DNA from: Paenibacillus xylanexedens
GTDB lineage: Bacteria > Bacillota > Bacilli > Paenibacillales > Paenibacillaceae
Length of the DNA: 64,000 nucleotides
NCBI RefSeq assembly: GCF_001908275.1
Contig: NZ_CP018620.1
Location: 1,736,001-1,800,000 of the forward strand
Direction of reading: 5' to 3'
A program made the translations under genes and the position numbers. Shown here piece after piece: positions 46,083-53,851 of the stretch; position 1 is the stretch's first letter, and the number at the start of each line of letters is the position of its first letter. Below the pieces are notes generated by a model. That model did not search any database. It was given only the letters and a program-made list of their open reading frames with translations, and was not told the origin of the DNA.

Positions 46083-47027
46083 TTATTGATTAGTTTCATA
46101 TGTTGAGTTTTTAATGATGTTAACTATTTTACGCTGAGCATCCTTGGCCTCCGGAATTGGATAGAGGACAAAGACATGGTTCATTTTGGGGTAAACGTAG
46201 GTTTGGTGATCGATTCTTTGATCCGTCAGCAGTTTGTCGAGCTTCATATTATCAGGAAACAAGCCCTCGTGAGTCCCGATAAAGATGCTGATTTTGCCCA
46301 GACCGGCGAAATCTCCGTAGATTGGACTGATTAACGGATCGTTCAACGGTTTGTCAGCTGCCCAGATCCGCCGGATGACATCATACCCTTCCACAGCGAG
46401 CATAGGGTCGCGGGTCTCGTAATCGAATATGACCGGATTGTCCAGCACCATATCCACACAAGGTGATAACAAGATGATATCTTTGGGCTGCGGGAGATCA
46501 TGCATCTTCAGATAATGGGCCAAGGCAAGGGAGATGTTCCCGCCTGCGGAATCGCCCATAATGGTGAGCTGTGCCGGGTCGTCCACGGAGGCAAGCAGAT
46601 TCCGATATAGATTGAGCAATTTCGGATATGTGTGTTGATAATTAAAATGCGGAACCTTTGGATAGATGGGAGCAACAACTTTGGCATTCAGAGCCTTAGC
46701 CATGCGGTCCATGAATTTCCAGTGTAAAGATAGCGGCTGGTGTGTATGTGCCCCGCCATGAATGTAGAGAATTACCCTCTGTTCACGTGAATGCTGATCG
46801 TTTAAGGTGAACACCTGCATGTCTTCATGGGAGCGCTCTTTGATGGAAGATGACAGTTTTGTTCTACCCAAGGTATAAGGTTTAATGTTTTCCAAGCCCA
46901 TATGATCCAGGTGTTTGCGGGTAAGCTCTCGTGTTGAAAAAAATTTCTTGGTATCTAACGTTCCGATATATTTCTCGAATAGAAAGCTCGTCAACGAGCG
47001 TTTATGATTATGGATATACATGTTCAT
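46083..47027 (-). CDS. HSL-family alpha/beta-hydrolase esterase
   Basis: A 314-residue esterase of the hormone-sensitive-lipase group (Abhydrolase_3), with the oxyanion motif YIHGGAH (about 97-103), nucleophile elbow GDSAGGN (Ser near 160) and a late His in MNHVF. A Thr/Gly-rich IFIGTHEGLFPDN stretch holds the likely catalytic Asp. No signal peptide. AAGGGTGA precedes the ATG at 47027. It appears to be controlled from a MerR-type promoter. Substrate unknown; short-chain esters are usual. Confidence 0.88.
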   Translation of the reverse strand: MNMYIHNHKRSLTSFLFEKYIGTLDTKKFFSTRELTRKHLDHMGLENIKPYTLGRTKLSSSIKERSHEDMQVFTLNDQHSREQRVILYIHGGAHTHQPLSLHWKFMDRMAKALNAKVVAPIYPKVPHFNYQHTYPKLLNLYRNLLASVDDPAQLTIMGDSAGGNISLALAHYLKMHDLPQPKDIILLSPCVDMVLDNPVIFDYETRDPMLAVEGYDVIRRIWAADKPLNDPLISPIYGDFAGLGKISIFIGTHEGLFPDNMKLDKLLTDQRIDHQTYVYPKMNHVFVLYPIPEAKDAQRKIVNIIKNSTYETNQ

Positions 47028-47085
47028 TGAGGAATCACCCTTCCTGATGGAGTTCAGATATACGATCTGTGGAGACTATAAGTAA

Positions 47086-47117
47086 AGTATAAAGGTTGAA
47101 GTGTACTTCAAGGTCAA
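47086..47117 (-). promoter_or_regulatory. MerR-type promoter of the esterase gene
   Basis: On the minus strand TTGACC (47117-47112) and TATACT (47091-47086) are separated by a long 20-base spacer that contains a perfect palindrome, TTGAAGTGTACTTCAA on the plus strand (47096-47111). An over-long spacer holding a dyad is the hallmark of MerR-family activation. No MerR gene is in the window. Confidence 0.6.
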
Positions 47118-47221
47118 TCTTAATTTTTCCGTCAAACCGTTTACGGTTAGAGTAAAGCATGGTACCCGTTCTATGTTATGATATTTGCATCTTCAAAAGT
47201 TCGATTGAAGGGGCATAGCGT

Positions 47222-47551
47222 ATGAATCAGAGCATACAACAGTTTAAAGCGGATTTTTTCAAAGCGTTGGCACACCCGATGCGAATTCAGATTCTGGAGC
47301 TGCTGAGTGAAGGAGCCAAGAATGTGAATGAACTGCAAAGTATTCTGGGATCGGAAGGCTCTGCCGTTTCACAGCAACTGGCTGTATTGCGCAGCAAAAA
47401 CGTTGTCCACGGAATCAAAGAAGGGACAACCGTCACTTATTCGCTGCGTGATCCGCTGATTAAGGACCTGCTGGCAGTCACCAAACAGATTTTTGACAAT
47501 CATCTGGTTGATGCCATTTCCATGCTGGAAGATATTCGTAGAGAGTCCTGA
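47222..47551 (+). CDS. ArsR-family winged-helix repressor
   Basis: A 109-residue ArsR/SmtB-type repressor (FFKALAHPMRIQILELL, VNELQSILGSEGSAVSQQLAVLRSKNVV). It has no cysteine, so the classical cysteine metal sites are absent. It precedes a SulP transporter gene but is separated by its own terminator, and a probable operator lies at the transporter promoter. Confidence 0.88.
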   Translation: MNQSIQQFKADFFKALAHPMRIQILELLSEGAKNVNELQSILGSEGSAVSQQLAVLRSKNVVHGIKEGTTVTYSLRDPLIKDLLAVTKQIFDNHLVDAISMLEDIRRES

Positions 47552-47557
47552 CACAAT

Positions 47558-47602
47558 AAACAAGAGCAACTGGATGTAATCACCGGAGGTTCTTGTTTTT
47601 TT
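47558..47602 (+). terminator. Terminator between arsR and sulP
   Basis: AAACAAGAG (47558-47566) pairs with TTCTTGTTT (47590-47598), followed by T residues. Confidence 0.7.
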
Positions 47603-47636
47603 GTGTTAGTTCCCGTTGGAATTGTGCGTAATCCGA

Positions 47637-47694
47637 TTGACAGGACGTATGCAGGGGAGTAGTCTTTTAAATATATTCAAATATTCAAATATAT
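47637..47694 (+). promoter_or_regulatory. sulP promoter and candidate ArsR operator
   Basis: TTGACA (47637-47642), 17 bases, TAGTCT (47660-47665). At 47671-47694 an AT-rich site has tandem ATTCAAAT units framed by ATATATT and AATATAT arms, the size and composition of ArsR-family operators, just at the expected transcription start. Confidence 0.55.
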
Positions 47695-47716
47695 GAAGAA
47701 AAGAAGGTTTTTGTAC

Positions 47717-49441
47717 ATGAGATGGATGGGGAGATATGCAGGGTATAATGCTGCCGCTTTTCGCAAGGATCTGTTATCAGGGCTGATTGTAGGTATCATT
47801 GCGATTCCACTCGGTATGGCATTTGCCATCGCTTCCGGGGTCAAACCGGAGTATGGATTGTACACCACTGTAATCGCAGGGATTCTCATTTCCTTGCTGG
47901 GTGGGTCCAAGTTCCAGATTGGCGGGCCAACGGGGGCATTCATTCCAATCCTCTTTGCCATTGTGATGCAGTATGGATATGAGAATCTGCTGATTGCCGG
48001 AATGATGGCCGGCTTGATGCTTGTACTTATGGGCGTATTCAAGCTTGGGGCGTTAATCAAGTTTATTCCAAGGCCGGTGACTATCGGTTTTACGGCAGGG
48101 ATCGCCGTCATTATTTTTAGCGGACAAATTACGAACTTCCTGGGACTTCGAGGCATCGAGAAACACGAGGATTTCTGGTCCAATATGAAAGAAATCGGGA
48201 TGCATATCTCAACGATTAATATATACAGTGTGCTTACAGCTGGAATCTGTCTGGCTGTTCTTCTGCTTGTGCCCAAGTTTGCACCAAAGGTGCCTGCATC
48301 ACTGGTGGGGCTGGTTCTTTCGACGGTAGTCGCGGCGTTCTTTTTTGAAGGGCAGGTGGCTACGATCGGTTCGTCCTTTGGCGCCATACCTAACGCTTTG
48401 CCTCAGTTTCATATGCCTGAGATCACTTGGGAGCATATCGTGAACTTGCTGCAACCCGCTTTTGTCATTGCCATGCTGGGTGGAATTGAATCGCTGCTGT
48501 CGGCTGTTGTTGCCGATGGCATGACCGGAAGTCGGCATAACAGCAATCGAGAGTTGATTGGGCAGGGAATTGCTAATATGGTGACGCCGTTATTTGGTGG
48601 TATTCCTGCAACAGGAGCGATTGCACGTACAGCAACAAATATCAAATCCGGCGCAGTATCGCCGTGGTCTGGCGTGATTCACGGTGTAGTGGTTTTGCTG
48701 GTACTTGTTCTCTTTGCGCCATATGCATCCCACATTCCTCTTGCCAGTATGGCTCCCGTTCTCATGCTGGTTGCTTGGAATATGAGTGAACGAAGATCCT
48801 TCATACATGTCATGAAAACCAAAACGAGCGATTCACTCGTTCTGCTGATTACCTTTTTGCTGACCGTATTTACAAGTTTAACAACGGCTGTAGAGGTTGG
48901 GTTGATTCTGGCTGTTCTTTTATTTGTTAAACGCATGAGTGAGATGTTGAAGGTTGCCAAAGTACTGCCCGATCCCGAGCATAAACATGAGAAAGTTATG
49001 GCCCACATGGTTCGGGAAGGACATGACTGTCCGCAAATAAGCCTATATACAATTGAAGGGCCACTGTTTTTCGGGGCAGCGGATATGTTTGAGAAGTCGG
49101 TCATGGATTCGATTCATCGGCGACCAGGCACTCTGCTGTTGCGCATGGGCAAGGTGCCTTTTATGGATACAACAGGTGAATCCAATCTGGCCCGTGTTGT
49201 CAAACATATGGAGAGATCCGGGGGCAGAGTTTTACTTTCAGGCATTCAGGCGCAACCGTTGGAAATGCTGAAGAGAACAGGTTTGATTGAACGGATTGGT
49301 TCGGATCATATGTTTGAGCACACGGGTGAAGCTATCAATTATGCATTGCAGCATCTGGATGTTCAGAAATGTAAGGGGTGCAAACATTTTGCCTTCCGTG
49401 AATGTGCTGCATTGTCGAGAGATGGAGCTATAGGAGTCTAA
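47717..49441 (+). CDS. SulP-family anion transporter with STAS domain
   Basis: A 574-residue transporter of the sulfate permease superfamily (sulfate, bicarbonate or similar anions). Multiple helices fill residues 1-390 (GGSKFQIGGPTGAF and the FGGIPATGAIARTATN motif), then a cytoplasmic STAS domain with FMDTTGESNL. The tail has CKGCKHFAFREC, a paired-cysteine motif that could bind metal. ATG 47717 is preferred because AAGAAGG lies upstream; ATG 47693 has no site and falls inside the operator. Confidence 0.87.
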   Translation: MRWMGRYAGYNAAAFRKDLLSGLIVGIIAIPLGMAFAIASGVKPEYGLYTTVIAGILISLLGGSKFQIGGPTGAFIPILFAIVMQYGYENLLIAGMMAGLMLVLMGVFKLGALIKFIPRPVTIGFTAGIAVIIFSGQITNFLGLRGIEKHEDFWSNMKEIGMHISTINIYSVLTAGICLAVLLLVPKFAPKVPASLVGLVLSTVVAAFFFEGQVATIGSSFGAIPNALPQFHMPEITWEHIVNLLQPAFVIAMLGGIESLLSAVVADGMTGSRHNSNRELIGQGIANMVTPLFGGIPATGAIARTATNIKSGAVSPWSGVIHGVVVLLVLVLFAPYASHIPLASMAPVLMLVAWNMSERRSFIHVMKTKTSDSLVLLITFLLTVFTSLTTAVEVGLILAVLLFVKRMSEMLKVAKVLPDPEHKHEKVMAHMVREGHDCPQISLYTIEGPLFFGAADMFEKSVMDSIHRRPGTLLLRMGKVPFMDTTGESNLARVVKHMERSGGRVLLSGIQAQPLEMLKRTGLIERIGSDHMFEHTGEAINYALQHLDVQKCKGCKHFAFRECAALSRDGAIGV

Positions 49442-49573
49442 AGAGTATTTGTTTATCAAAATATATATTCTGGAAAATAAATAAAAAATATACTATGTTA
49501 TAGGTTGATAGGTGAAAGGATTACATCGTTCATCAGATGAGAAATAATCATATTAAACCGAAGGAGCAACCAT

Positions 49574-50563
49574 ATGTCCATTCAACCGACTGCTTTACGT
49601 TCAGTGCTTAACCCCAGGTACCTGGAGTCTGCATTGAGTAATCAATATGACATTGGAACATGGGAAGAATGTTTGTTTTGGCTTAGAGGATTGAATGATA
49701 CTTACCGGATTCGCACGTCCAGTGGCATGTACATTCTCCGTATCTACCGCACTGAAATCACGGAGGCAGATGTTCAGTATGAGCTTTCATTATTGTCTCA
49801 ACTGAAGAACGTTCTAGGTTCTGCGGAACATACCGACATTGGAGAATACATCGAGAAGAAAGATCATACGGGATATACGGTGTTGGAGGCTGCGGAAGGC
49901 AAGCGGGTTGCTGTGATGTTTCGGTATATTGAGGGTACGGAGAACAACCTGGAGGATGAGGAGTCTTGTTATGCCTTTGGCCAATCTGCGGCTGAATTGC
50001 ATGAGGCTATGGATCAGGTGAACATGGAGCTGCCACGATATGAGCTGGATCTGAAGTTACTTATTGACGAACCCCTTGAGCGAATTATCCACTATATCGG
50101 TGAGAACAATGAAGCAGCAGCATTTCTCCATACGTTTGCCACAACGTTAAAAGAACGCATCGTTGCCACTTCCAGACAAGACCTGGACTTTGGTCTGTGC
50201 CATGGCGATATGCATGGGAATAACAATGTGTTTCAACAGGAACATCAGTTCATCCATTATGACTTCGAGTGGGCAGCCAAAGGCTGGCGTGCCTATGATT
50301 TAGCTCAAGTGAAAGTTCGAAAAAGACAGTCTGATGAGCGAAAGGCAGCATTATGGGATGCGCTCATGGCAGGATATCGTTCAGTCCGAAGTTTCTCTGC
50401 CGAAGATGAGCAGGCGGTTGATCTCTTTATTGTTGCTCGCCGATTCTGGGTGATGGGACTAGATGTTGCTTTTATTGAGAGTGATATGGGTGCGCTGGAC
50501 TATGGTTCGGATTGGCTGGATAGTTTCGTGGAAGAGTTCCGGGAAGCAGATATCGTTAGTTAA
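49574..50563 (+). CDS. APH-fold phosphotransferase
   Basis: A 329-residue kinase of the aminoglycoside/choline/homoserine kinase fold. The catalytic loop LCHGDMHGNN and the metal-binding IHYDFEWAAKGWRAYDLA are clear. Members include CotS-like spore proteins, homoserine kinase-like enzymes and antibiotic kinases; the sequence does not choose between them. A good AAGGAG lies before the ATG. Monocistronic with a terminator. Confidence 0.82.
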   Translation: MSIQPTALRSVLNPRYLESALSNQYDIGTWEECLFWLRGLNDTYRIRTSSGMYILRIYRTEITEADVQYELSLLSQLKNVLGSAEHTDIGEYIEKKDHTGYTVLEAAEGKRVAVMFRYIEGTENNLEDEESCYAFGQSAAELHEAMDQVNMELPRYELDLKLLIDEPLERIIHYIGENNEAAAFLHTFATTLKERIVATSRQDLDFGLCHGDMHGNNNVFQQEHQFIHYDFEWAAKGWRAYDLAQVKVRKRQSDERKAALWDALMAGYRSVRSFSAEDEQAVDLFIVARRFWVMGLDVAFIESDMGALDYGSDWLDSFVEEFREADIVS

Positions 50564-50602
50564 TCATTCAATGAAAAAGAGAATATAGTCACCATCATCA
50601 TG

Positions 50603-50624
50603 CCGCCATTCTGGCGGTTTTTTT
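50603..50624 (+). terminator. Terminator after the APH-fold gene
   Basis: CCGCCA/TGGCGG stem with TTC loop, followed by seven T. On the minus strand it also lies just beyond the response regulator gene. Confidence 0.85.
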
Positions 50625-50659
50625 AGTTTGAATGAACGTACATGCCTGTTGTAATACGT

Positions 50660-51379
50660 TTACTCAGCGAATTCAACAGGCTTGTCATTGAATTTGTACC
50701 CGACACCCCGAATTGTACGGATATAGTGTGGCTTGGCCGGATTTTGTTCCAGCTTCTTCCGCAGATTATAGATATGTACCATAACTGTATGCGTATCGCC
50801 CATATGCACATCATCCCAGAGCAGAGAGAAAAGCTGTTCATTTTTGTATACGCGGTTAGGGTTCTTCGCGAGATGGAACAATAATTTGAATTCCTTGGCC
50901 GACAAAGCAATGGGTTTGTCACCGACGAGTACACGATGAGTGGCTGGGTCGATGAGTAGTTGATCAAATACCAGCGTTTCATCCACCTGTTCCTCTTGTT
51001 TCTGTGGCATGTTGTTTCTCCGAATATGAGCCTTGACTCGTGCAATCAGCTCAATTGGACTAAATGGTTTGGAGATAAAGTCGTCCCCTCCCAGCCCAAG
51101 TCCGATGACTTTGTCTGTGGCTTCATCCTTACAACTTACGAACAAAATAGGCACATTACTCGTTTTACGAATCTCGCTACAGATTTGAAAACCATCCATC
51201 CCAGGCAACAGCACATCCAGGAGTACAAGATCAGGTGAATGCTCCTGTGCAGCTCGAAGTGCCTCCACGCCAGTGTATGCAGATATAGTCTGAAAACCTT
51301 CCCGTTTCAAAGACATCGTTAACAATTCATTGATTTCATGATCATCATCGACAATCAAAATCGTGTTTTTCAAAGACAT
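50660..51379 (-). CDS. OmpR-family response regulator without adjacent kinase
   Basis: A 239-residue regulator: receiver with ILIVDDDHEINE, phospho-Asp in LVLLDVLLPGMDG and Lys in ISKPF, then an OmpR/PhoB winged helix with IALSAKEFKLLFHLA and RTIRGVGYKF. No histidine kinase is near. It is divergent from the NHLP export operon, with 256 bases between, and TTGA repeats at 11-bp spacing upstream of both NHLP units suit binding by this class of protein. It probably controls peptide export and production. Confidence 0.92.
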   Translation of the reverse strand: MSLKNTILIVDDDHEINELLTMSLKREGFQTISAYTGVEALRAAQEHSPDLVLLDVLLPGMDGFQICSEIRKTSNVPILFVSCKDEATDKVIGLGLGGDDFISKPFSPIELIARVKAHIRRNNMPQKQEEQVDETLVFDQLLIDPATHRVLVGDKPIALSAKEFKLLFHLAKNPNRVYKNEQLFSLLWDDVHMGDTHTVMVHIYNLRKKLEQNPAKPHYIRTIRGVGYKFNDKPVEFAE

Positions 51380-51513
51380 ACGGCGTTCATTCTCCTTATG
51401 TATATCGCTTTGGTCAAAGTCCGTATCCTTCCAATCGTTCGTCGAAAGTCCTCGATGTATTCTGTTTCAAGTATCGCATGTGGACCGGGATAAGTCGATT
51501 GGATACATAAAAT

Positions 51514-51540
51514 TTGATATGAAATTGAGGTTAACTTGAA
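51514..51540 (+). promoter_or_regulatory. 11-bp-phased TTGA repeats before the NHLP export operon
   Basis: TTGAT at 51514, TTGAG at 51525 and TTGAA at 51536 are spaced exactly 11 bp, the pattern bound by tandem OmpR/PhoB dimers. A weak -10 (TATGGT at 51549) follows; TATAAT at 51575-51580 is an alternative. Confidence 0.6.
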
Positions 51541-51635
51541 TTTCAATTTATGGTCTTGATGATTAGGCTCCTTCTATAATTATTGATATTAAACTTGGGC
51601 GTTCCAAGGTTGAGCTCTGGAGGGAGATAGGTCTA

Positions 51636-52856
51636 GTGAATGGAAATGGGGGGAATCACCTGAAATGGGTGTTGTGGAGTGTGGTACTGCTTGGTGCACT
51701 GGTAATCAGTGGATGTTCATCTGACACTGCGCCAGACCAGATCAGAGAAAAGACGCTTGGAAGCTCATCAAATGAAGTCATCGTGGGAGCTGTATGGCCT
51801 TTTGAGAAGCAGAATGAACAATTTCGTGAAGGACTTCAGTTGGCGCTGGAGCAGATTAACAAAGAGGGTGTTCTGGGAGGGAAAAAAATTAAATTGCTGG
51901 AGATGGACGATGGCGCTTCCACGACAAAGGGCATGGCCATCGCGCAGCAATTCGCCGATAATCCCTCCGTCAGTGCGGTCATTGGGCATCGGGGTTCTTC
52001 CGTAACCGTACCGGCTTCACGCATATATGCCAATGCGGGCATTGTACTGTTGTCTCCGGCATCGACCTCGCCCAAACTGACCGATGTGAGCAGTCCTTAT
52101 ATTTTTAGAAATATACCGAATGATAATCAGATCGGGCAATCCCTTGCCCTGTATGCTGCGGGCACGAAACATGAGAATATCGCAATTTACTATACCGATG
52201 ACGAGTATGGTAGAGGGCTCGCGAATGCATTTGAACGTCAGGCTACCCTATCCGGACAGAATGTGGTTGACCGCGTATCCGGTTATAAGGACGGAGCCGA
52301 CATGATGCGGATTGCGAATAAATGGGAAACACTGGACACGGATCTGATCATGGTCGCGACTAGGGCTGACGAAGGCATTACGTTTGTCAAAGCAATCCGT
52401 GCGGCGGGTATGGATACCCCTATCATTGGGGGAGATGCGCTTGATTCGGCTGAGTTTGCACAAGGCGGCGGGTCCGTAGAAGGCACAATCGTCGCTTCCG
52501 TATACGATGATCAGGGACAATCGACCGTCAATCAAGATTTTCGATCAACCTACATTGAACACTATGGTAAGGCACCGGACAAATGGGCAGCACAGGCATA
52601 TGATTCACTGAAATTACTCGCTGCGGGTATAGAAGAAGCAGGTTCACGAAGTCCGAAAGCGATAGCAGAAGCTTTGTCCGACCTTACATCTTGGGATGGG
52701 GTTACGGGGGAACACTTTTTTGATACCCAGGGTGATGTTCAGGGAATGAGCATTGTAATGAAGAAGTTACAGCAGGGCAAATTTCAGACCCTGAATGAGA
52801 CGCCCGTTTCAGATTCATCACGAGATTCAGCGAAAGGGGGAGGTCAGGATGAATAA
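51636..52856 (+). CDS. LivJ-type periplasmic-binding lipoprotein
   Basis: A 406-residue lipoprotein with lipobox VISGC near 27 and a Peripla_BP_6 (branched-chain amino-acid type) body: VGAVWPF, INKEGVLGGKKIKL, VIGHRGSSVTVPASRIY and FRNIPNDNQIGQSLA. GTG start with GGAGGGAG at 9 bases. It is the first gene of the NHLP export operon and overlaps the adaptor gene by 8 bases, so it is truly part of the operon, yet no Liv permeases are present. It may sense or bind the exported peptide or an environmental ligand rather than import nutrients. Confidence 0.87.
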   Translation: MNGNGGNHLKWVLWSVVLLGALVISGCSSDTAPDQIREKTLGSSSNEVIVGAVWPFEKQNEQFREGLQLALEQINKEGVLGGKKIKLLEMDDGASTTKGMAIAQQFADNPSVSAVIGHRGSSVTVPASRIYANAGIVLLSPASTSPKLTDVSSPYIFRNIPNDNQIGQSLALYAAGTKHENIAIYYTDDEYGRGLANAFERQATLSGQNVVDRVSGYKDGADMMRIANKWETLDTDLIMVATRADEGITFVKAIRAAGMDTPIIGGDALDSAEFAQGGGSVEGTIVASVYDDQGQSTVNQDFRSTYIEHYGKAPDKWAAQAYDSLKLLAAGIEEAGSRSPKAIAEALSDLTSWDGVTGEHFFDTQGDVQGMSIVMKKLQQGKFQTLNETPVSDSSRDSAKGGGQDE

Positions 52857-53808
52857 ACAGGTTTTTCGAAAAGTAGCCCTTGAGCGGCTGTCTTCTCCTG
52901 AACAGCTGGATAATCTGGTACGTGTCACCTCTCCCCGCGGCTGGTTGATGCTCATCGGAGCAGGTTTAATTCTGGCAGCTGCGCTGTATTGGGGAATCTT
53001 TGGCACCATGACCACGAGGGCAGAAGGACAGGGTGTATTGATTCGGCCGGGCGGCCTAAAAACGGTACACACCTCTTCAGAAGGCGCAATCTCCGATATT
53101 GCAGTGGTGGAGAATGATACGGTTCAGCAAGGAGAGGTGATTGGTCGGATCGAGCAACCGGCATTGCTTGACCAGATCAGGCAAACGAAGCTTGCTATCA
53201 CCAATCTGCAAAGTGCCTCATCTCAAGGCAAGTCAGGGCGTGTTGCGGAGCTGGGCAAGTTAAAACAGCAGCAGGAGCAGCAGTTACTGAACTATGAGTA
53301 CCAGACTCAAGTGGTCAGTCCTTACACAGGAAAGGTCACCGAGGTGTTAGTTAAGAATGGGATGTATGTGGGTGAAGGAACGGAGATGTTCCGGATGGAG
53401 ACCTACGGGTCTCAGACGGATGAATTAATAGGGGTTATGTATGTGCCCGTAAATCAAGGCAAGCAGTTACTTCCGGGCATGGAAGTCCGTGTCTCGCCAA
53501 GTACCGTCAATCGTGAAGAATATGGCTCCATGATCGGGCAGGTCGTATCGGTATCTGAATTTCCCGTAACGGTACAGGAGTTACAGTCTACATTGGGTAA
53601 CGAGGGTCTTGTGGAGCAGATGGCCTCGCAAGGTCTCTCGCTGGAAGTGCGCGTGAATCTCTCGCCTAACTCGGAGTTGTCGAGTGGATATAACTGGACA
53701 ACGAAACAAGGTCCGCCTGTGCGTCTGAATAGCGGAATGACGGTGGATGGAACCATTACGGTTCATTCGCAGCGACCGATTGCAACCGTCATTCCCTATT
53801 TCAAATGA
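52849..53808 (+). CDS. NHLM bacteriocin-system secretion (HlyD-like) protein
   Basis: A 319-residue membrane-fusion protein with one N-terminal helix (about 36-56, LMLIGAGLILAAALYWGIFG), a biotinyl/lipoyl-like domain, a short coiled coil (about 115-145) and a barrel. It matches the NHLM-type adaptors that accompany NHLP peptide exporters. ATG 52849 with GGGGGAGG is preferred over in-frame ATG 52795, which lies deep in the previous gene. It links the two ABC exporters to the outside. Confidence 0.87.
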   Translation: MNKQVFRKVALERLSSPEQLDNLVRVTSPRGWLMLIGAGLILAAALYWGIFGTMTTRAEGQGVLIRPGGLKTVHTSSEGAISDIAVVENDTVQQGEVIGRIEQPALLDQIRQTKLAITNLQSASSQGKSGRVAELGKLKQQQEQQLLNYEYQTQVVSPYTGKVTEVLVKNGMYVGEGTEMFRMETYGSQTDELIGVMYVPVNQGKQLLPGMEVRVSPSTVNREEYGSMIGQVVSVSEFPVTVQELQSTLGNEGLVEQMASQGLSLEVRVNLSPNSELSSGYNWTTKQGPPVRLNSGMTVDGTITVHSQRPIATVIPYFK

Positions 53809-53851
53809 GGAGTCAATATATTCGAACAGGCATAGGGAGGATGATGGAGTA

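Noticed and set aside
47693..47716. Upstream ATG for the SulP transporter
   Set aside because: No ribosome binding site, and it overlaps the candidate operator; ATG 47717 has AAGAAGG upstream.
53747..53851. N-terminal extension of the C39 exporter
   Set aside because: It lies inside the adaptor gene and before the ribosome binding site; NHLP peptidase domains begin at the RVKTPTVLQ segment.
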